From Clostridia bacterium (GTDB lineage Bacteria > Bacillota > Clostridia > Oscillospirales > CAG-272): a stretch of 64,000 nucleotides of DNA. Location of the stretch: NCBI GenBank assembly GCA_017408585.1, contig JAFQUJ010000016.1, positions 171,094 through 235,093 of the forward strand, in the 5' to 3' direction. The translations under genes were made by a program, and so were the position numbers. The notes under the pieces were generated by a model. The model made no database searches. It was given only the letters and a program-made list of their open reading frames with translations, and was not told the origin of the DNA. Shown here one piece after another: positions 41,898 to 50,871 of this stretch (its first letter is position 1; every line of letters begins with the position of its first letter).

Positions 41898-42416
41898 ATG
41901 AGAAAATTTCTTATTGTTGTAGATATGCAAAACGATTTTATTGATGGTGCGCTTGGCACGCCCGAGGCGCTTGGCATTGTTGGAGCTGTCAAAACTAAGA
42001 TTGAGGGCTTCGATGGCGAGGTGATTTTCACAAGGGACACTCATTATGAAAATTATCTTGAAAGTAGCGAGGGCAAGAAATTACCCGTTGAGCATTGTAT
42101 TAAAGGCACACAGGGTTGGGAAATTCGTCCCGAGCTTGATGCTTTGCGAGAGGGTAACGCAATCGACAAGCCCACCTTTGGCTCAAAGGAGCTATTTGAG
42201 CTTTTGGCAAGCGAGCACGAAAAAGAACCCATTGACGAAATTACGCTTATCGGTCTTTGTACAGATATTTGTGTGATTTCAAATGCGATTGGAATTAAGG
42301 CGTTTTTGCCCGAGGTAAAAATCGTTGTTGACTCCTCGTGCTGTGCCGGAGTCACTCCCGAAAGCCACCAAAATGCGCTTGAAGCCATGAAAATGTGTCA
42401 AATTGAGATTGTTTAA
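41898..42416 (+). CDS. Isochorismatase-family cysteine hydrolase (nicotinamidase-like)
   Basis: The 172-residue alpha/beta hydrolase of the isochorismatase superfamily has catalytic Asp in LIVVDMQNDFIDG, Lys in DKPTFGSK and nucleophile Cys in LIGLCTDICVISNA near 130. The CTDICV context and CVPG-free N-terminus resemble nicotinamidases, but the metal-ligand pattern is not decisive, so the substrate is left open. The start at 41898 is supported by GACGAGG six bases upstream; an ATG five codons earlier has no ribosome binding site. Confidence 0.85.
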   Translation: MRKFLIVVDMQNDFIDGALGTPEALGIVGAVKTKIEGFDGEVIFTRDTHYENYLESSEGKKLPVEHCIKGTQGWEIRPELDALREGNAIDKPTFGSKELFELLASEHEKEPIDEITLIGLCTDICVISNAIGIKAFLPEVKIVVDSSCCAGVTPESHQNALEAMKMCQIEIV

Positions 42417-42423
42417 TAAAGAT

Positions 42424-42456
42424 AAAAGGGCTATCGCATTAGCGATAGCCCCTTTT
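42424..42456 (+). terminator. Terminator after the isochorismatase-like gene
   Basis: AAAAGGG-CTATCGC and GCGATAG-CCCCTTTT around an ATTA loop; it also serves the convergent YccF gene. Confidence 0.88.
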
Positions 42457-42470
42457 GCAAGGAATGACGA

Positions 42471-42869
42471 TTAAATGTTTGAATTGTGGTTGGATTGACG
42501 GAGCATATCCTCGTGATACACCTCGCTACCAAACGGAACATGTGCGAGCTTTGCGATCTTTACGCATTGGCGCGCAAAGGGTATTAATATAATGGTTGCG
42601 CACAAAACAAGCGCAAGGATAAGGTATGAAAGCGAAATTATGCCACCGACAAGCGATACCCACAAAATGTTTGGTATGCTCGGCTCTTCTGCCTTGAGCT
42701 CCGTCGTTTTGCCAAAAGGGAACGCCTCAAGCTTAGCGATTTTGAACATTGCCATACCTGCAGGAAAGCCAACAAAGGTACAGCATAGAATTGCACCAAG
42801 CACGAAATGAATGCCACAGGGAATCATTCCAAAAAGTATGAACCAAATTACATTTCCAACTACCTTCAT
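42471..42869 (-). CDS. YccF-domain membrane protein
   Basis: Small membrane protein of 132 residues made of two YccF modules: VIWFILFGMIPCGIHFVLGAILCCTFVGFPAGMAMFKIAKLEAFPFG and LWVSLVGGIISLSYLILALVLCATIILIPFARQCVKIAKLAHVPFG. Each pairs hydrophobic helices with the IAKLxxxPFG ending. The family is widespread with no established function. It is divergently transcribed from rbfA with its own promoter (42906-42934). Confidence 0.88.
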   Translation of the reverse strand: MKVVGNVIWFILFGMIPCGIHFVLGAILCCTFVGFPAGMAMFKIAKLEAFPFGKTTELKAEEPSIPNILWVSLVGGIISLSYLILALVLCATIILIPFARQCVKIAKLAHVPFGSEVYHEDMLRQSNHNSNI

Positions 42870-42905
42870 TTTTTATCTCCTAGATGATTTTTTGCGCTTA
42901 GATAT

Positions 42906-42934
42906 ATTTTACTATATTATTAAGTTTTTGTCAA
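42906..42934 (-). promoter_or_regulatory. Promoter of the YccF gene
   Basis: Minus-strand TTGACA (42929-42934), 17 bases, TAAAAT (42906-42911). Confidence 0.85.
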
Positions 42935-42957
42935 GTTAGAAAATATATAAAAAACCT

Positions 42958-42986
42958 TTGAATTTTTTGTAATTATATGATATACT
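42958..42986 (+). promoter_or_regulatory. Promoter of rbfA-nrnA-truB
   Basis: TTGAAT (42958-42963), 17 bases, TATACT (42981-42986). The 5' UTR that follows contains GCAAGCG and CGCTTGC (about 43004-43047) able to form a 7-bp stem with a long loop. Confidence 0.75.
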
Positions 42987-43086
42987 GTTAAGTGAACACA
43001 ATTTGCAAGCGAAATTTTCAGCTTTGACGGGCGCTATCGCTTGCGGTCTTTTAAAAAACAAGCTTTAAGGGCAGAAAGGAATTATT

Positions 43087-43464
43087 ATGGCTAAATTTAG
43101 AAGAAACAGAATAAATGATGCAGTAAAGGAGGAGCTCGCGCAAATTATTCGTGACACAAAGGACCCGAGAATTGCTGATGCGTTTGTTTCAATTACAGGT
43201 GCTGAGGTTAGTGGTGACCTTAAATTTGCGAAGATATTCTTCTCCGTTATGGCAGGGGACAAAAACGAGGTTTTGAAGGGGCTTAAAAGCGCATCGGGCT
43301 TCTTTCGCTCCGAGCTTGCAAGACGCTTGAATTTAAGGCAAACTCCTCAGCTAACATTTGAATATGACGGCTCAGCTGAATACGGTGCTAACATTTCAAG
43401 AATTTTGGGCACGCTTGACATTCAACCGATAGATGACGAGGAGAGCGACGATGACGAGGCTTAA
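43087..43464 (+). CDS. rbfA: 30S ribosome-binding factor A
   Basis: Late 30S maturation factor with a KH-like fold; 125 residues. Family features are the start MAKFRRNRINDAVKEELAQIIRD, FVSITGAEVSGDLKFAKIFFSV and the end LTFEYDGSAEYGANISRIL, followed by an acidic tail (PIDDEESDDDEA). It heads a cluster with nrnA and truB, a common arrangement downstream of infB in other Firmicutes, though infB is absent here. Confidence 0.95.
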   Translation: MAKFRRNRINDAVKEELAQIIRDTKDPRIADAFVSITGAEVSGDLKFAKIFFSVMAGDKNEVLKGLKSASGFFRSELARRLNLRQTPQLTFEYDGSAEYGANISRILGTLDIQPIDDEESDDDEA

Positions 43465-44431
43465 TTTCAAGGAGCTTTTAAAGGAGCTAAGGCTAAAAAA
43501 GGATACTCTTATATTTTGTCACAAAAATCCGGATCCCGACACACTCGGCTCTGCATTTGCGCTAAAATGCGTTTTGGAGCTACTCGGCTCTAAGGCTTGC
43601 GTTTGCTGTGCCGACAAGCCAAATCCAAAGTTTGATTTTATATCCTCTCCATCGGGGCTTGTTGCTCCACTCGAGAGTGTTGATGGCTATGAGAGATTGA
43701 TTGCCATAGATGTAGGCTCAGCCTCACAGCTGGGCGCGTATTCGATTTTCGCTGACAAGATCAATTTAACAATTGACCATCACGAGAACAGCTCTCGATT
43801 TTCCGACTATTACGAGGATTTCACTCCTGCGTGCGCTATGATTGTTTATCAAATCGCAAAGAAATTAAAGCTACTCAAAAGGCTTCCAAGACACTTCTTT
43901 GAGTGCGTTTATGCAGGGCTTTCGGGCGACACAGGGTGCTTTAAATATTCAAACACTAACCCTAGTGCGCTTATTATGGCATCGGAGCTTGTTGTGAGTG
44001 GAATTGACTTTGCTGATATAAATTACAGAATTTTTGACTCAAAAAGTCAAGGTGAAATTTCAGCTATACGAATGGCTTATGAAAATGTTGTTATGCTCTG
44101 TGACGGTGCGCTTGCAATCTTGATGGTGACAAATGATACTAAAGCAACCTATGGCATAACCGATGACGATATTGGTGATATTGTAAATACTGTAAGACAG
44201 ATACAGGGTGTGCTTATTGCAGTAACCATGAAGCAATCACAGGAAGGGGACAGGTTCTCTATTTCATCAAGAGCGAATGCGGAAATTGATGTATCTGCGC
44301 TTTGCGCCACTATTGGTGGTGGCGGACATCCAAGAGCTGCGGGTGCTACTCTTATGGAGGGCGATCCCGAGAGTGCCTTTGAAAAGATAAGGACTGTATT
44401 TGAAAGAGGTATAAATGAGTACAGGCATTGA
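43451..44431 (+). CDS. nrnA: Bifunctional oligoribonuclease / pAp phosphatase (DHH family)
   Basis: DHH-DHHA1 phosphoesterase that degrades nanoRNA and dephosphorylates 3'-phosphoadenosine 5'-phosphate. The 326 residues include CHKNPDPDTLGSAFAL near 25, IAIDVGSASQLG, the DHH motif in LTIDHHENSSRFSDY near 115, and the DHHA1 end GGGGHPRAAGATL near 297. The start at 43451 is supported by GAGGAG seven bases upstream; it overlaps the rbfA end by 14 bp. Confidence 0.92.
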   Translation: MTRLNFKELLKELRLKKDTLIFCHKNPDPDTLGSAFALKCVLELLGSKACVCCADKPNPKFDFISSPSGLVAPLESVDGYERLIAIDVGSASQLGAYSIFADKINLTIDHHENSSRFSDYYEDFTPACAMIVYQIAKKLKLLKRLPRHFFECVYAGLSGDTGCFKYSNTNPSALIMASELVVSGIDFADINYRIFDSKSQGEISAIRMAYENVVMLCDGALAILMVTNDTKATYGITDDDIGDIVNTVRQIQGVLIAVTMKQSQEGDRFSISSRANAEIDVSALCATIGGGGHPRAAGATLMEGDPESAFEKIRTVFERGINEYRH

Positions 44432-45332
44432 GGAAATTTGTGGCGTTGTAATTGTAGATAAGCACGAGGGCGTGACCTCTCACGATATTGTGTTCAAGAT
44501 GCGCAAGCTTTTTGGCACAAAAAAGGTGGGACACACAGGCACGCTTGACCCCTTGGCAACAGGAGTTTTACCAATTTTGATTGGCAGAAGCGCTAAGGCG
44601 AGCGAATATTTGAGTGCTGAGGACAAGGGCTACATAGCTGAAATTACGCTTGGAATTACAACTGACACCGAGGATATAAGTGGTAAAATCCTCACAAAAT
44701 GCGACACTCTCCCCACAAAATCGGAATTTTTCAAGGCTTGCGAGAGCTTTGTCGGTGACATAAAGCAGGTTCCACCAATGTATAGCGCCCTGAAGGTGAA
44801 TGGCAAAAAGCTGGTTGACCTTGCGCGCGAGGGCATTGAGGTCGAAAGGCAAGCAAGAGATATTCACATTTTCTCAATAACTCCAAGAGTAATTGACGAG
44901 TCAAGGGGAGTTTACGAGATAAGCGTTGAATGCTCGAAGGGCACATACATTCGCACGCTTTGTGCAGATATTGGTGCTTTTCTTGGCTGTGGTGCGACAA
45001 TGAGTGCGTTAAGGCGTACAAAAAGTGGTAATTTCACCCTCGAAAACGCACACACCATCGAGGAAATCGAACAAATGACGCACGAGGAGCGCTTGTCACT
45101 TTTGATGCCAACCGAGGAGCTTTTTTGCAACCTCGAAGGCGTTGTATTAAGTGATTTTTACGCCAGACTTTGTCGAAGTGGGTGCGAAATTTATCAAAGG
45201 AAAATCGGCACTGCCTTTAAAGTAGGCGAAAGAGTTAGAATTTGCGACCAAAACGGATTTTTTGCTCTCGGCGAGGTAAAAAGCTATCCCGACGGAAGCG
45301 CAATAAAGGCAATTAAGCTATTTGTTTTATAA
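44415..45332 (+). CDS. truB: tRNA pseudouridine(55) synthase
   Basis: Forms pseudouridine 55 in the T loop of tRNAs. The 305 residues show CGVVIVDKHEGVTSHDIV, the catalytic Asp in KVGHTGTLDPLATGVLPI near 47, VPPMYSALKVNGKKLVDLAREG near 115 and CSKGTYIRTLCADIG. The C-terminal domain is PUA-like. The start overlaps the nrnA end by 17 bp, with AGAGG upstream. Confidence 0.95.
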   Translation: MSTGIEEICGVVIVDKHEGVTSHDIVFKMRKLFGTKKVGHTGTLDPLATGVLPILIGRSAKASEYLSAEDKGYIAEITLGITTDTEDISGKILTKCDTLPTKSEFFKACESFVGDIKQVPPMYSALKVNGKKLVDLAREGIEVERQARDIHIFSITPRVIDESRGVYEISVECSKGTYIRTLCADIGAFLGCGATMSALRRTKSGNFTLENAHTIEEIEQMTHEERLSLLMPTEELFCNLEGVVLSDFYARLCRSGCEIYQRKIGTAFKVGERVRICDQNGFFALGEVKSYPDGSAIKAIKLFVL

Positions 45333-45339
45333 CAAAATT

Positions 45340-45366
45340 AAACGGAGCATTTCTGCTCCGTTTTTT
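45340..45366 (+). terminator. Terminator of rbfA-nrnA-truB
   Basis: AACGGAGCA and TGCTCCGTTTTTT closely follow the truB stop. Confidence 0.88.
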
Positions 45367-45408
45367 GATGCTTTTTTTGTGATTTTTGGCTAGGGTGTAT
45401 CTAATTTG

Positions 45409-45831
45409 TTATTTTGATGCAACCAGCTTATAGGTTGCTCCGTTTGTGATGTTGATGCCATCTATACCGGTCATGGCGTAATTTTCGCCCTCGTAGATTG
45501 CCCAATAGGTTTTATCGGTTGCAAAGTCGTGGGTGACGCCATTTACTGCGTCGATGTAGAGCCCGTATTTATCGTCATGGCCCTCAAGAATTCCAACCTC
45601 GACGAGTGCATCAGAGAGTATTTCCTTATCGGTTTTTATAGTAAAGGTGACCTTTTTGTCATTTATATGCTCTACTATAAGGGTGAAGGTGGTATTGCCT
45701 GTGCCAAGCTCGGTGTCCTCGACATAGAGCATATCGCCCTGTCCGCCACCGTCCTTGTCGGCGCATGAAAGTGTAAAAGCGCCTATTGCAAGCATTAGAA
45801 TTACTAGTGTGAGTGATAAAATTCTTTTCAT
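45409..45831 (-). CDS. DUF4430 lipoprotein, probable cobalamin-binding or uptake protein
   Basis: The 140-residue protein starts MKRILSLTLVILMLAIGAF with a lipobox FTLSC (Cys near 23), so it is a secreted lipoprotein. The mature part is a DUF4430-type domain (TFTLIVEHINDKKVTFTIKTDKEILSDALVEVGIL, then YWAIYEGENYAMTGIDGINITNGATYKLV). This fold resembles the C-terminal domain of eukaryotic transcobalamins. Control by a cobalamin riboswitch immediately upstream agrees with a role in B12 capture. The start at 45831 follows AGAGGAAAAGAAA; an upstream in-frame ATG lies in the leader. Confidence 0.8.
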   Translation of the reverse strand: MKRILSLTLVILMLAIGAFTLSCADKDGGGQGDMLYVEDTELGTGNTTFTLIVEHINDKKVTFTIKTDKEILSDALVEVGILEGHDDKYGLYIDAVNGVTHDFATDKTYWAIYEGENYAMTGIDGINITNGATYKLVASK

Positions 45832-45869
45832 TTTCTTTTCCTCTTTTTTGAAAAATTTGAGATAAAACA

Positions 45870-46066
45870 AACTAAAGGGCACTCACACGGAGCATCAACC
45901 GTCCTTGCTCTTTTGGTCCTTTCGCCCCCACAAAGCTATGCTTATTTTGCCCAGGGCTATTTTACCATTTGGGATTTCCCAAAAACGCATATTCGGCATT
46001 CGGACTTTAACCGTAATGGCTATTGCGACGGACTTTCACCGCACTTTCCCTAATACACGCTCATTT
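45870..46066 (-). promoter_or_regulatory. Cobalamin riboswitch
   Basis: The minus-strand leader contains GGGAAAGTGCGGTGAAAGTCC (split: GGGAA at 46046-46050, GGTGAAAGTCC at 46030-46040), then GTCGC, ACGGTTAAAGTCCGAATGCC and further paired elements before the gene. This is the cobalamin-box consensus order GGGAA, GGTGAAATCC, AGTCCGA-xGCC. No terminator is evident between aptamer and gene, so control of translation initiation is the likelier mode. Confidence 0.85.
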
Positions 46067-46072
46067 AAATAG

Positions 46073-46101
46073 ATTTTACTATATTTATCTTAAAATGTCA
46101 A
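46073..46101 (-). promoter_or_regulatory. Promoter of the cobalamin-controlled gene
   Basis: Minus-strand TTGACA (46096-46101), 17 bases, TAAAAT (46073-46078). Confidence 0.85.
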
Positions 46102-46151
46102 GTGAAATAGAAAAAATCCTCGACTGTGTGTCGAGGATTTATTTTTGATGA

Positions 46152-46595
46152 TTACTTTTTCAAAAAGCTTTGTAGCTCGGCGAGGAAGGTTTCTACATCC
46201 TTGAACTCCCTATAAACAGATGCAAAGCGGACATATGCTACCGCATCTACTACCTTTAGCTTTTCCATTACCATTTCGCCCAGCTCATACGAGGTGATTT
46301 CAAGACGAAGTGAGTTTTGAAGCTCCTGCTCGATTTCGTCTGCTATTGCAGAGGAGTCAACAGGGCGCTTTTGACACGCCTTTAAAAGTCCTACAAGGAG
46401 CTTGTTCTTGTCGAAATATTCGCGACTACCGTCCTTTTTGATTACGATAGGCTGAATGTTTTCGATTACCTCGTAGGTTGTAAAGCGAGATTGACATTTT
46501 AGGCACTCTCTGCGCCTTCTTATGCTTGAATTATCATCAATTGGACGGGAGTCAATTACCTTGCTTTCCTCATGTCCGCAATGTGGGCATTTCAT
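46152..46595 (-). CDS. nrdR: Transcriptional repressor NrdR
   Basis: Zinc-ribbon and ATP-cone repressor of ribonucleotide reductase genes. The 147 residues show the zinc ribbon [18 protein letters not shown] with [12 protein letters not shown] (Cys pairs at 3/6 and about 31/34) and the ATP-cone [31 protein letters not shown]. Length and motifs are standard. No nrd genes are in the window. Confidence 0.96.
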   Translation of the reverse strand: MKCPHCGHEESKVIDSRPIDDNSSIRRRRECLKCQSRFTTYEVIENIQPIVIKKDGSREYFDKNKLLVGLLKACQKRPVDSSAIADEIEQELQNSLRLEITSYELGEMVMEKLKVVDAVAYVRFASVYREFKDVETFLAELQSFLKK

Positions 46596-46620
46596 AATAA
46601 AATTCCCCCTTATTAATATT

Positions 46621-46646
46621 CAAATTCGCCCTTGCGGGCGAATTTG
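46621..46646. terminator. Hairpin between nhaC and nrdR
   Basis: CAAATTCGCCC and GGGCGAATTTG around TTGC. The better T-run is on the plus strand, but it lies just past the nhaC stop on the minus strand, so its direction is uncertain. Confidence 0.6.
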
Positions 46647-46654
46647 TTTTTATA

Positions 46655-48384
46655 TTATTCCTCTGTTGCTTCCGCTACTACAGGAGCGCTTGCCTTTTTC
46701 TTTGTGATATGCTTGATAACAAAGAGTGTGCCAACGAGAAGTGCGATTGCAACCGGGATTGAAAGATATGCTGCCCAGTCAGCAAGCTTTGTGAGCACGC
46801 CTGCAAGAATGAATGATACAAAGGATACGCACGCAACCGTGATTGCGTATGGGAGCTGTGTTTGAACATGGTCAACATGGTTGGTTTGCGCACCTGCTGA
46901 TGCCATGATTGTTGTATCAGAGATTGGTGAGCAGTGGTCGCCACAAACAGCGCCTGCAAGGCAAGCGGACATACCGATTGTACCGAGCACTGTTCCTGCC
47001 GGGAATACTGCGAGCACGATTGGAATAAGAATTCCAAATGTTCCCCATGATGTTCCTGTTGAGAATGCAATTACGCACGCAACGATGAATATAATTGCAG
47101 GTAGGAAGATTTGGAGATTTTCAGCGCTTCCGAGAAGGTTATCTACGAATACATCAGAGCCGAGAAGTCCTGTCATGTTCTTAAGTGCAGTTGCGAAGGT
47201 GAGAATGAGAATTGCAGGCACCATTGCAACAAAGCCCTTAGGAATTGACGCCATTGACTCTTTAAATGTAATTGCCTTACGGCAAATTAGATAAATGATT
47301 GTAAAGATGAGTGCGATAAGTGAGCCCCATGGAAGACCTACGGTTGCGTCGGTGTTACCGAATGAACCAATAAAGTCCATGTGGTAGTCGCTTGTTGAAT
47401 CAAAGAAGCCACCTACATAGATGAGTGCGATTACGCAAGCGATAATAAGTACAACGATTGGGAGAATTAGGTCGATTACTCGTCCGTCCTCTCTTGCGTC
47501 GCTCTTTTCGCTCTCAGCGTCAAGCGCGTTAAGGTCACCCTCTTGTTGAGCCTTAATTTCAAAGCCTGCCATTTTACCATAGTCAAAGCCCATTACTGCG
47601 AGCATTACTACGAAAATGAGAGTGAGAATTGAGTAGAAGTTGAATGGAATTGCCGAAACGAACATCGCAAGTCCGCTTGTGCCCTCGGGTGCATACTCTG
47701 ATACTGCCGCTGCCCAAGATGAGATAGGAGTATCATACATACGGGAGCTGCTGTTGCGTCAATGACGAATGCAAGCTTTGAGCGTGAAATTCCGTGGCTA
47801 TCGGTTACAGGCTTCATAACTGAGCCAACTGTCAAGCAGTTGAAATAGTCATCAATGAAAATGAGAACGCCGAGAACGAAGGTGGCAATTATTGCGCCAA
47901 CCTTGGTCTTTACATTCTTTTGCGCCCAACGGCCGAACGCCTGTGAGCCTCCCGCCTTATTTACGAGAACTACCATTGCGCCGAGAATTACGAGGAAGAT
48001 GAAAATACCCGCTGTTCCGCTAACTGCGCCGATAAGACCGTCATTTGTGATTGCGTCGAGTGCTCTTGGTAGGTTATAGTTGGCGCTGAGAAGGCCTCCG
48101 ATAACGATACCGATAAAGAGTGAGGAATAAACCTCCTTTGTGATAAGTGCAAGAACGATAGCGATAATTGGTGCTGCAAGTGACATAAATGTACCATAGT
48201 AGCTATCTACCTTGCCCGTGCCATCACAATGTGGACAGTCAACGATAGCGAGCTTACCTGTGCCCTCGCATATTGTGCAATCTGCTCTTACAACGATACT
48301 GCATACGATAAGAGCGATAAGCAATACTGCGAGAATGGACACCATTACGATATTCTTCTTGCTTTTGAAGAATTCCTTGAACAT
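46655..48384 (-). pseudogene. nhaC: Na+/H+ antiporter NhaC family, interrupted by a single-base frameshift
   Basis: The gene reads as two overlapping frames: residues 1-213 from 48384 (ending LAFVIDATAAPVCMI before the frame is lost) and the rest from about 47732 to 46655, beginning PISSWAAAVSEYAPEG. Homologues read DATAAPVCxxAPISSWAAAVS continuously, so one base is missing near 47729. The joined product would be about 576 residues with many helices and an NhaC-type antiporter core (FIDDYFNCLTVGSVMKPV; CGDHCSPISDTTIMASAG). The N-terminal loop carries two CxxCxGxG motifs. It is 34 bp downstream of aspS. It could be a real pseudogene, a consensus error or recoding. Confidence 0.85.
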
Positions 48385-48418
48385 AGTGTTTTCCTTTCTT
48401 TTTTGTTTTTTATTTTAA

Positions 48419-50218
48419 TTATTCTTCGTCGGTTGTAATGATTGCAATTCCGAGCTCCTTTAGGTCGTCGGGGTTTGCAAATGAAGGACACTTAGACATA
48501 AGCTCCGATGCGTTTTGAACCTTCGGGAAGGCAATAACCTCACGAATATCCTCAAGTCCCAAAAGAAGTGTTACAAGGCGGTCAAGTCCATATGCAAGTC
48601 CACCATGTGGAGGTACGCCATACTTAAATGCATCGAGTAGGAAGCCAAACTTTTCTTGCGCCTCCTCCTTGCCAATACCAAGGATTGAGAACATATGCTC
48701 CTGCATCTCGGTTGTGTGGATACGAATTGAGCCACCACCGAGCTCTGTACCGTTAAGAACGATATCGTATGCTCTTGCGCGAACCTTGCCCGGCTCTGTA
48801 TCAATTAGGTGGTAGTCCTCGTCCATAGGGGCGGTGAAGGGGTGATGCTTTGCGTAGTAGCGTCCGTCCTCCTCGTCATACTCAAAGAGTGGGAACTCTG
48901 TTACCCAAAGGAACTTAAAGTCGTCGGGGCGTGTGAGTCCCAGGCGCTTTGCGCACTCACAACGGAGCGCACCGAGAACATCGAATACGACGCTATTTTT
49001 ATCTGCCATTACAAGCAAGAGATCCCCTGCCTCAAGCTCCATGATTTCAGCGATTTTTGCATTTTCGTCATCGGTTAAGAATTTTGCGTATGACGAGGAA
49101 ATCTCGCCACTATCTGCCATTTTGAGCCATGCAAGTCCCTTTGCCTTGAACTGTCTTGCAACCTCGGTCAAGCTATCAATTTCCTTACGGGAGAATTTTG
49201 CTCCGCCCTTTACATTTATAGCTCTTACGCTACCGCCATTTTCAATAGCGCCGGCAAACACCTTAAATTCTGTGCCACGAAGTGCCTCGGTGAGATTTTT
49301 AAGCTCAAAGCCAAAGCGCATATCGGGCTTATCAGAGCCAAAGCGCTCCATAGCGTCAGCCCATGTAATACGCTCAAATGGTGTCTTCAGGGGCTTGTGC
49401 ATAAAGTTATCGAAGAGGTACTTAATAAAGCCCTCGTTTATTGCGATAATCTCGTCCTCATCGGTGAAGGAGATTTCAAGGTCGATTTGTGTAAATTCGG
49501 GCTGACGGTCTGCACGAAGGTCCTCGTCACGATAGCAACGAGCAATTTGAATGTAGCGGTCAAAGCCTGAATACATGAGTAGCTGTTTATATAGCTGTGG
49601 GGATTGTGGAAGAGCATAGAATTTACCCGGATGAACTCTGCTTGGCACAAGGTAGTCACGAGCGCCCTCGGGAGTTGGTCTTATAAGGTTAGGTGTTTCT
49701 ATGTCGATAAATCCGTTTTGGTTAAAGTAGGTTCTTGCAAGGTTAGTAATTTGGGATCTTGCAATTATGTTTCTTTGCATATCGGGACGGCGAAGGTCAA
49801 GGTATCTGTGCTTTAAGCGAAGGTCTGCCTTAACATCGCTATGCTCCACGATTTCAAAGGGTGGAGTTTGAGCCTTGCCGAGAATTTTAAGCTCGTCAAC
49901 ACAAATTTCAATGTCGCCTGTTGGAATGTTTTTATTCTTTGTGGCTCTCTCTCTTACTACGCCCTTTGCGCATAGAACGAATTCTGCCCTTACAACGAAT
50001 GCCGCATCGAAGGTTTCTCTGTCTGTGGTTTCGTCGAAGGCGAGCTGAATTATACCGCTTCTGTCGCGAAGGTCGATAAATATAAGCGAGCCTAAATCTC
50101 TTTGCTTTTGAGCCCAGCCAAGCACGCATACGCGCTTTCCAATATCGCTTGCTGTGAGTGTACCACAATAGTGTGTACGCTTATCGTTTTTTTCAAAATT
50201 TTGAACTTCTGTTGCCAT
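48419..50218 (-). CDS. aspS: Aspartyl-tRNA synthetase
   Basis: Class II synthetase of 599 residues. It has an N-terminal OB fold (RVCVLGWAQKQRDLGSLIFIDLRDRSGIIQLAF), motif 2 ARCYRDEDLRADRQPEFTQID near 223, a bacterial-specific GAD insertion (about 285-420) and motif 3 GGLAYGLDRLVTLLLG near 540. The bacterial-type length and insertion are normal. It is transcribed from a strong promoter at 50280-50308, probably together with nhaC. Confidence 0.96.
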   Translation of the reverse strand: MATEVQNFEKNDKRTHYCGTLTASDIGKRVCVLGWAQKQRDLGSLIFIDLRDRSGIIQLAFDETTDRETFDAAFVVRAEFVLCAKGVVRERATKNKNIPTGDIEICVDELKILGKAQTPPFEIVEHSDVKADLRLKHRYLDLRRPDMQRNIIARSQITNLARTYFNQNGFIDIETPNLIRPTPEGARDYLVPSRVHPGKFYALPQSPQLYKQLLMYSGFDRYIQIARCYRDEDLRADRQPEFTQIDLEISFTDEDEIIAINEGFIKYLFDNFMHKPLKTPFERITWADAMERFGSDKPDMRFGFELKNLTEALRGTEFKVFAGAIENGGSVRAINVKGGAKFSRKEIDSLTEVARQFKAKGLAWLKMADSGEISSSYAKFLTDDENAKIAEIMELEAGDLLLVMADKNSVVFDVLGALRCECAKRLGLTRPDDFKFLWVTEFPLFEYDEEDGRYYAKHHPFTAPMDEDYHLIDTEPGKVRARAYDIVLNGTELGGGSIRIHTTEMQEHMFSILGIGKEEAQEKFGFLLDAFKYGVPPHGGLAYGLDRLVTLLLGLEDIREVIAFPKVQNASELMSKCPSFANPDDLKELGIAIITTDEE

Positions 50219-50279
50219 TTTTGTCTCACGCTTCCTTTATTTTTAGCATATATTATTAATAATTAATATCATAACTACT

Positions 50280-50308
50280 AGTATAGCAACTTTTGCTCGG
50301 CATGTCAA
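50280..50308 (-). promoter_or_regulatory. Promoter of aspS
   Basis: Minus-strand TTGACA (50303-50308), 17 bases, TATACT (50280-50285). No T-box is present in this leader of about 60 nt. Confidence 0.85.
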
Positions 50309-50342
50309 TATTTTATTTAAAATTAATTAGTTTAAAAATAAA

Positions 50343-50364
50343 GCGAGCGGAAAATTCCGCTCGC
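50343..50364 (-). terminator. Terminator of spoVG
   Basis: GCGAGCGG and CCGCTCGC around AAAATT, followed on the minus strand by TTTATTTTT. Confidence 0.87.
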
Positions 50365-50377
50365 CTTAATCGCTAAG

Positions 50378-50689
50378 TTAAACCTCTTGTGGCTCTAGAT
50401 TATCATCTTGACTCTGCGCTACTCTTGCTTCCTCGTCAAGTGCATCGAAATATGCCTTAATTACTGCACCCTCAAGCTGAGCTCTAAAATCAGCGTTGAT
50501 TGGATGGACAATATCTCTGTATGTTCCATCCGGGTTCTTTCTGCTTGGCATCACAATGAAGTACTTATCTCTTGCGTTGATAACCTTGATATCGTGCACA
50601 GCGAGTGCGCCCTCAAGTGTTACTGAAACGACTGCCTTCATTGGTCCTTCGTCAAAGCATTTTCTTACCTTAATGTCTGTGATTGTCAT
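50378..50689 (-). CDS. spoVG: Septation/sporulation regulator SpoVG
   Basis: Site-specific DNA/RNA-binding regulator known from sporulation and cell division control. The 103 residues start MTITDIKVRKCFDEGPMKAVVSV and include YFIVMPSRKNPDGTYRDIVHPI, the family signature, then an acidic tail. A TGCTATAAT extended -10 lies at 50746-50753 upstream. It suggests, but does not prove, a spore-forming lineage, since the gene also occurs in non-sporulating Firmicutes. Confidence 0.95.
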   Translation of the reverse strand: MTITDIKVRKCFDEGPMKAVVSVTLEGALAVHDIKVINARDKYFIVMPSRKNPDGTYRDIVHPINADFRAQLEGAVIKAYFDALDEEARVAQSQDDNLEPQEV

Positions 50690-50871
50690 AGTTTTCTCCT
50701 CCGTAGTTTTGTTTTCTCTTAGCGCTTTTTCAGCTCTACAAGCATATTATAGCAGAAAATTATGAACAAAATGCAAACTGCGTGAGATTTTTTGCTTATT
50801 TTTGTGTGATTTTTTTGTGAACTCAAACTAAATTTAAATCAAATTCGATATTTTTAAGGAGATTTTTGTAT

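Noticed and set aside
46655..48384. Two separate antiporter genes
   Set aside because: Each half lacks the other half's essential region and they join seamlessly with one base added, so it is one frameshifted gene.
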